Source of the DNA: Antedon bifida
Taxonomy: Eukaryota; Echinodermata; Crinoidea; Comatulida; Antedonidae
NCBI GenBank assembly: GCA_963402885.1
Contig: OY727094.1
Coordinates: 7,442,501 to 7,506,500, forward strand
Direction of reading: 5' to 3'
Length of the DNA: 64,000 bases
Position numbers and translations under genes: made by a program. Positions 63,701 to 64,000 of the stretch are shown here, piece by piece (position 1 is the first letter of the stretch; each line of letters opens with the position of its first letter). The notes below the pieces were generated by a model. That model was not told where the DNA came from. It was given only the letters and a program-made list of their open reading frames with translations, and did no database searches.

Positions 63701-63837
63701 AACATCACACACGATTTCTGATGACGTCAGTGATGTAATTTCGCAGACTGCTTCATCTATAGTGACCTCTACATCACTTTGATCGGTACCAAACCCACTT
63801 CCGGAAATCGTAATCGAAGTACTGTCATAGTTGGATC
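36571..63837 (-). CDS. PKHD1L1: Fibrocystin-L (PKHD1L1) homologue, 5' end beyond window
   Basis: Very large single-pass surface protein; in vertebrates PKHD1L1 is part of the hair-cell stereocilia coat. Exons, 5' to 3': 63837-63628, 63133-63068, 62468-62332, 61848-61701, 61293-61113, 60656-60418, 59818-59633, 59200-57527, 57068-56919, 56465-56294, 55056-54903, 54494-54338, 54082-53873, 53378-53211, 52995-52795, 52651-50996, 50420-50175, 49723-49478, 49362-49117, 48525-48355, 48056-47823, 47420-46894, 46677-46500, 46283-46118, 45330-45095, 44408-43557, 43260-43044, 42832-42688, 42345-41968, 41646-41250, 40628-40462, 39526-39412, 38959-38833, 38511-38363, 38000-37731, 36779-36571. All introns are GT-AG by eye and every exon length agrees with its flanking phases, giving about 3,660 residues. 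If exon 35 instead reads through to the stop at 37618, the product is about 3,628 residues. Human PKHD1L1 is about 4,240 residues, so roughly the first 600 are off-window. Domains run IPT repeats, G8, beta-helix, G8, beta-helix, SEA-like, membrane helix, cytoplasmic tail. Family assignment is secure; single splice sites are hand calls. Confidence 0.92.
37025..37330. repeat. Dispersed repeat family 4 copy
   Basis: Starts GTTTCCGCAGCCATAATAAA, contains AATTATCTGATTTGAATGAG and ends near TTTTCGCTGTGGAAAAC. A shorter relative is at 40757-40932. The ends are complementary, suggesting another MITE-like element. It lies between the fibrocystin-L exon ending at 37618 and the MYND exon. Confidence 0.5.
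37618..38959 (-). other. Cytoplasmic tail exons of PKHD1L1, with ubiquitin-like pattern
   Basis: Exon 38959-38833 encodes a charged linker (AAVETMHLTEKEEAPRIS, TPVFTIETPEG). Exon 38511-38363 is Ser/Pro-rich (DDTSRPSSSRSKSPG, NHPSRTPEIVSTALPPG), with several S/T-P sites. The exon starting at 38000 encodes a compact segment: strand MFIMQLMPN, strand GEMNVNLVG, helix PLSNMRAELKPKLASL, strand PFVLLTETL, then EVYASDSILLRFLDD. This beta-beta-alpha-beta-beta order is that of a ubiquitin-like (beta-grasp) fold, an inference from pattern alone. The open frame runs on to a TGA at 37618, adding 37 residues, or may splice out at 37731 or 37674 to the exon at 36779. The whole tail exceeds 220 residues. 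Confidence 0.75.
39412..39526 (-). other. Transmembrane exon of PKHD1L1
   Basis: This 115-nt exon encodes DEEDSGIP, a run of about 23 hydrophobic residues starting AWAIVLLVLFLLIL and ending IFTIY, then KFFCNKQ. Acidic residues before the helix and Lys/Cys after it fit a type I membrane protein with the C-terminus inside the cell. The acceptor (poly-T, then ATAAG) and the donor (A|GTAAGT) are canonical, and the phases (0 in, 1 out) match both neighbours. Confidence 0.9.
39660..40140. repeat. Three tandem ~155-bp units in a PKHD1L1 intron
   Basis: AGTTGCCCTCAGT recurs at about 39,669, 39,822 and 39,982, with AGGGCAACTAAAAATTAAAA, GATGGACAAC and ATCAATTGTGGAATACAACA between. The array lies in the intron before the transmembrane exon. 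Confidence 0.85.
40757..40932. repeat. Dispersed repeat family 4 copy
   Basis: GTGTTTCCACAGCCATGTGA, then AATTATTTGATTTGAATGAC, and TTTTTGTCAGTGGAAATAC. It matches the copy at 37025-37330 in order. It lies in a PKHD1L1 intron. Confidence 0.5.
42899..43014. mobile_element. MITE family 1 copy in PKHD1L1 intron
   Basis: AAGCTCTGTCTACACTATCG and CACTAGTGTGATAGTGTAGA then CAGAG form the ends, with GTCCATATATGGGCATGATG at the centre. It lies between exons 43260-43044 and 42832-42688, ending about 30 bases from the upstream exon's donor. Confidence 0.8.
43320..43548. repeat. Dispersed repeat family 3 copy in PKHD1L1 intron
   Basis: CAAAGTGTCCCCTTAATAGA, CAGTGTCCACTTAATATGG and GTGTGCCCTTAGGGGTTAA. 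It lies directly upstream (on the plus map) of exon 44408-43557's donor. Confidence 0.6.
45721..45756. mobile_element. MITE family 1 solo terminal repeat
   Basis: TTAAAGCTCTGTCTACACTA then TCAAACTTGTTTGAG is one end of the family without its partner. Confidence 0.5.
45930..46090. mobile_element. MITE family 1, best full copy
   Basis: A 161-bp palindromic element. Left end AGCTCTGTCTACACTATCAA then ACTTTATGTGACAAAAAAA. Right end TTTTTGTCACATAAAGTTTG then ATAGTGTAGACAGAGCT. The two arms pair for about 37 bases. The centre holds ATATGACATCATCATCATAT. It has no coding capacity, which fits a non-autonomous DNA transposon. It lies between PKHD1L1 exons 46283-46118 and 45330-45095. Confidence 0.85.
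48355..50420 (-). other. Second G8 domain of PKHD1L1
   Basis: Exons 50420-50175, 49723-49478, 49362-49117 and 48525-48355 encode the second G8 module. Landmarks are VLWSDVSTWEDAEEGWGW, GEDVMIPE joined to KYVFVDTETP, IYGALELQ, the IIGRQATPFED turn, GRLDLHGQAPNVPWTKLA, VEQEIVITATSYE and AEVGLLSRNIKIIG. For the first of these exons I chose the donor at 50174/50173. It makes the strand before V-D-T-E-T-P exactly as long as in the first G8 domain, whereas a later in-phase donor (50153) would insert seven residues. The exon before the G8 start carries two cysteines (RCYYDNC), also seen in family members. Confidence 0.87.
50715..50990. repeat. Dispersed repeat family 3 copy carrying a nested MITE
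   Basis: Outer parts AACCAGCCAAGTTCCTCTTT, AGGGACACCCCATTTTTTTG and GGGGTGTCCAAAAGAAGG are family 3. The inside (50860-50964) is a family 2 MITE. Confidence 0.55.
50860..50964. mobile_element. MITE family 2 copy, left end missing
   Basis: AATTACGCTAGACGCAAGCG, TTGCTTGTCATTGGTCAACT and the right end ATGGAAACCAAGCTTTAG. It sits inside a family 3 repeat, so it inserted later. Confidence 0.65.
50996..52651 (-). other. First parallel beta-helix (PbH1) region, one 1,656-nt exon
   Basis: A single exon encodes about 552 residues. It opens with a Cys-containing TCYQGRFG and continues with the right-handed beta-helix typical of the family: EYVEVTHAGQAFRLGRYPIHFH, then repeated turns such as GCGIHHTFNRAVTIH, VDNLLVEHNVAFD and IGYSQL. 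Histidine and asparagine ladders recur about every 22-25 residues, as expected for PbH1 coils. A Cys-rich stretch (KCCAAFRSCAHCKPD) follows, then beta-sandwich-like sequence leading to LVSGKD in the next exon. There is no intron inside, although the flanking region is cut into 150-250-nt exons. Confidence 0.85.
52795..54494 (-). other. First G8 domain of PKHD1L1
   Basis: Exons 54494-54338, 54082-53873, 53378-53211 and 52995-52795 encode a G8 domain, a beta-rich module with eight conserved glycines found in fibrocystins, CEMIP/TMEM2 and related proteins. Visible landmarks are W-S-S-R-W-T-W-G-G near the start, DFVIVPAGQTLLLDVTTP, the LQVGTEQEPF turn, GTLDLHG followed by P-V-T-W, a hydrophobic WNIGDQIVIAST strand and the closing AEVGVLTRNVVVQG. 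The domain is complete. In CEMIP and TMEM2 the G8 plus beta-helix unit is associated with hyaluronan handling; that activity is not shown for fibrocystin-L and I do not claim it here. Confidence 0.9.
53110..53195. repeat. Dispersed repeat family 3 short copy
   Basis: AGCCCCTATTAAGAGTACTC, GGATCCCACAAAGTTTTCCT and TTAATAGGGGTGACCC. Confidence 0.55.
54544..54703. mobile_element. MITE family 1 copy in PKHD1L1 intron
   Basis: TAAAGATCTGTCTACACTAT and GTTTGATAGTGTAGACAGAG form the ends. The inner part has two runs of AAATATGGTAGTGATATG type and TCCATATATGGACACATC. It is full length, between exons 55056-54903 and 54494-54338. Confidence 0.8.
54855..54882. repeat. (TA)n microsatellite next to a PKHD1L1 exon
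   Basis: About eleven TA units, starting some 20 bases downstream of the donor of exon 55056-54903. Confidence 0.9.
55308..56160 (+). mobile_element. 3' end of a CR1/Jockey-like LINE inside a PKHD1L1 intron
   Basis: Plus-strand frames read YIRPLLEYASPLWHSSI, DQLEFIQKRVVKLIIGYQ, KTLQHRRQVLLYNFGKGLL, then after a shift of frame near 55,590 NKFDVPRCRTKRL and IPSVIGLLN followed by a stop. This is the conserved C-terminus of non-LTR retrotransposon reverse transcriptases. A non-coding 3' tail follows, ending in TAAATAAAATAAAATAAAAA at about 56,160. The fragment lies in the intron between exons 56465-56294 and 55056-54903, opposite to the host gene, and is 5'-truncated. Confidence 0.82.
56740..56812. 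mobile_element. MITE family 1 core fragment
   Basis: Contains CCCAAATATGGTAGTGATAT twice in tandem and then GTGACAGAGCC. Both terminal repeats are incomplete. Confidence 0.5.
58900..59818 (-). other. Cupredoxin-like insert between IPT blocks of PKHD1L1
   Basis: Exon 7 and the start of exon 8 encode a non-IPT segment, about residues 328-450 of the visible protein. It contains AGDVVEWTWSTP, a middle loop ending in GQGFYAGASS, and SFSFTFSTNGTFYYTSGF. Such a strand pattern, with W-x-W and a late F-Y-Y strand, resembles the cupredoxin/plastocyanin-like fold reported in the same place in fibrocystin-L. The copper ligands of true cupredoxins are not evident, so a structural rather than redox role is more likely. 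An acidic Cys-containing linker (PGDDD, DTEPDCESSD) follows before the next IPT repeat. The fold is inferred from the strand pattern only. Confidence 0.55.
60085..60385 (+). mobile_element. tRNA-derived SINE in a PKHD1L1 intron
   Basis: A pol III A-box-like stretch (GTAGGGCAGGTGATGCAG) is followed about 40 bases later by a B box (GAGTTCAAATCCAAT). The body contains TCCTTAGGCAAGACAC, CACCCAGGTGTACAAATGGG and TACCTGGTAAACG, and it ends in GCGCTATATAAGAAC. This layout (tRNA-like head, conserved body, LINE-like tail) is that of a SINE. It sits in the intron between exons 60656-60418 and 59818-59633, antisense to the host gene. Confidence 0.75.
61921..62062. mobile_element. MITE family 2 copy in PKHD1L1 intron
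   Basis: AAAGCTTGGCTCCCATTGGA and TTTAAGTGGGAACCAAGCTT are inverted ends, with TCTGATTGGTCAACTTATTT inside. It lies between exons 62468-62332 and 61848-61701. Confidence 0.75.
62153..62300. mobile_element. MITE family 1 copy in PKHD1L1 intron
   Basis: AAAGCTCTGTCCACACTTTA and AACTAATTTGATAGTTTAGA then CAGAGCTTT are the ends, with TACCCATATATGGGAAGAG inside. It ends 32 bases before the donor side of exon 62468-62332 and lies downstream of a family 2 MITE. Confidence 0.75.
62596..62743. mobile_element. MITE family 1 copy in PKHD1L1 intron
   Basis: AGCTGTCTACACTATCAAAC and AGTTTGATAGTGTAGACACA then GCT are the ends. CCCAAATATGGTAGTGATAT occurs twice in tandem, as in the copies at 54.5 and 56.7 kb. 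Confidence 0.8.
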
Positions 63838-64000
63838 CTAAATCAAAAACATTTTAAAAGGCATTTTTATAAAAATAATTTCAAAAGCATTTATTCGAAT
63901 ATACCAATAAATACACAAAGTTTTAAAGCTTAGTTCTTACTAGAATGAAATTCCAATCAAAAGTAACAAATTAGCAGAAACAAAGACTAGAAAAATGAGA

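Larger units (their letters stand above)
60418..63837 (-). other. PKHD1L1 exons 1-6 of window: four IPT/TIG repeats
   Basis: These six exons encode four immunoglobulin-like IPT/TIG modules. Each is marked by the consensus turn in which a proline-rich start is followed by GG-T-x-[IV]-T-I-x-G-x-[GD]-F. The visible turns are ITISGSGFGTD, GTKVTITGYGF, VLTINGNDFGSD and KVFITGSGFGTN. Each repeat carries the usual paired cysteines (for example CEITSLTSSEIVC). Exon 4 (61848-61701) adds an acidic, Thr/Ser-rich linker that begins with five consecutive arginines. IPT repeats form the stalk of fibrocystin family ectodomains. Exon 1 starts inside an IPT domain, so at least part of one repeat lies outside the window. 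Confidence 0.88.

Overview
The window is a piece of an AT-rich animal nuclear genome with spliced genes. Its exons are short, its introns are mostly 0.2-1 kb, and it is full of MITEs, minisatellites and decayed retroelements. The gene families, together with a SINE whose body is of a type seen in invertebrate deuterostomes, suggest an invertebrate deuterostome, possibly an echinoderm or a relative. That placement is an inference and is not secure.

Layout. Bases 1-16,200 hold no gene I can support. This stretch contains MITE copies, hairpin-bearing tandem repeats, AT-rich simple repeats and one decayed retroelement with reverse-transcriptase motifs and a GIY-YIG domain (about 8.09-9.33 kb). 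From 16.2 to 31.1 kb there are two tandem plus-strand genes for an MFSD8-like (CLN7-like) 12-helix transporter. Each has 11 coding exons (16,235-24,074 and 25,955-31,072), nearly all with the same boundaries and phases. From 31.1 to 36.5 kb the DNA is gene-free, with LINE debris and two satellite-like arrays. From 36.6 kb to the right edge one large gene runs on the minus strand: the C-terminal ~3,630-3,660 residues of a fibrocystin-L (PKHD1L1) homologue. I rebuilt it exon by exon. All splice phases agree and the reading frame stays open across 35-36 exons. Its 5' end lies beyond base 64,000.

The fibrocystin-L protein reads, in order: IPT/TIG repeats, a cupredoxin-like insert, more IPT/TIG repeats, a first G8 domain, a first parallel beta-helix, a second G8 domain, a second beta-helix, a SEA-like module with a basic cleavage-type motif, further ectodomain, one membrane helix and a cytoplasmic tail. 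The ectodomain order matches vertebrate PKHD1L1.

The most interesting point is the tail. It is about 225-260 residues long and contains a compact region whose strand/helix pattern looks ubiquitin-like. A phase-compatible splice then joins it to a separate exon encoding a complete MYND zinc finger, which is also the last exon of the gene. I know of no such tail in vertebrate PKHD1L1. A second point is that the upstream MFSD8-like copy has lost the exon-9 splice donor that the downstream copy keeps. The only nearby in-frame rescue would add five residues.

I see no functional link between the transporter pair and fibrocystin-L. They are convergent neighbours separated by repeats.
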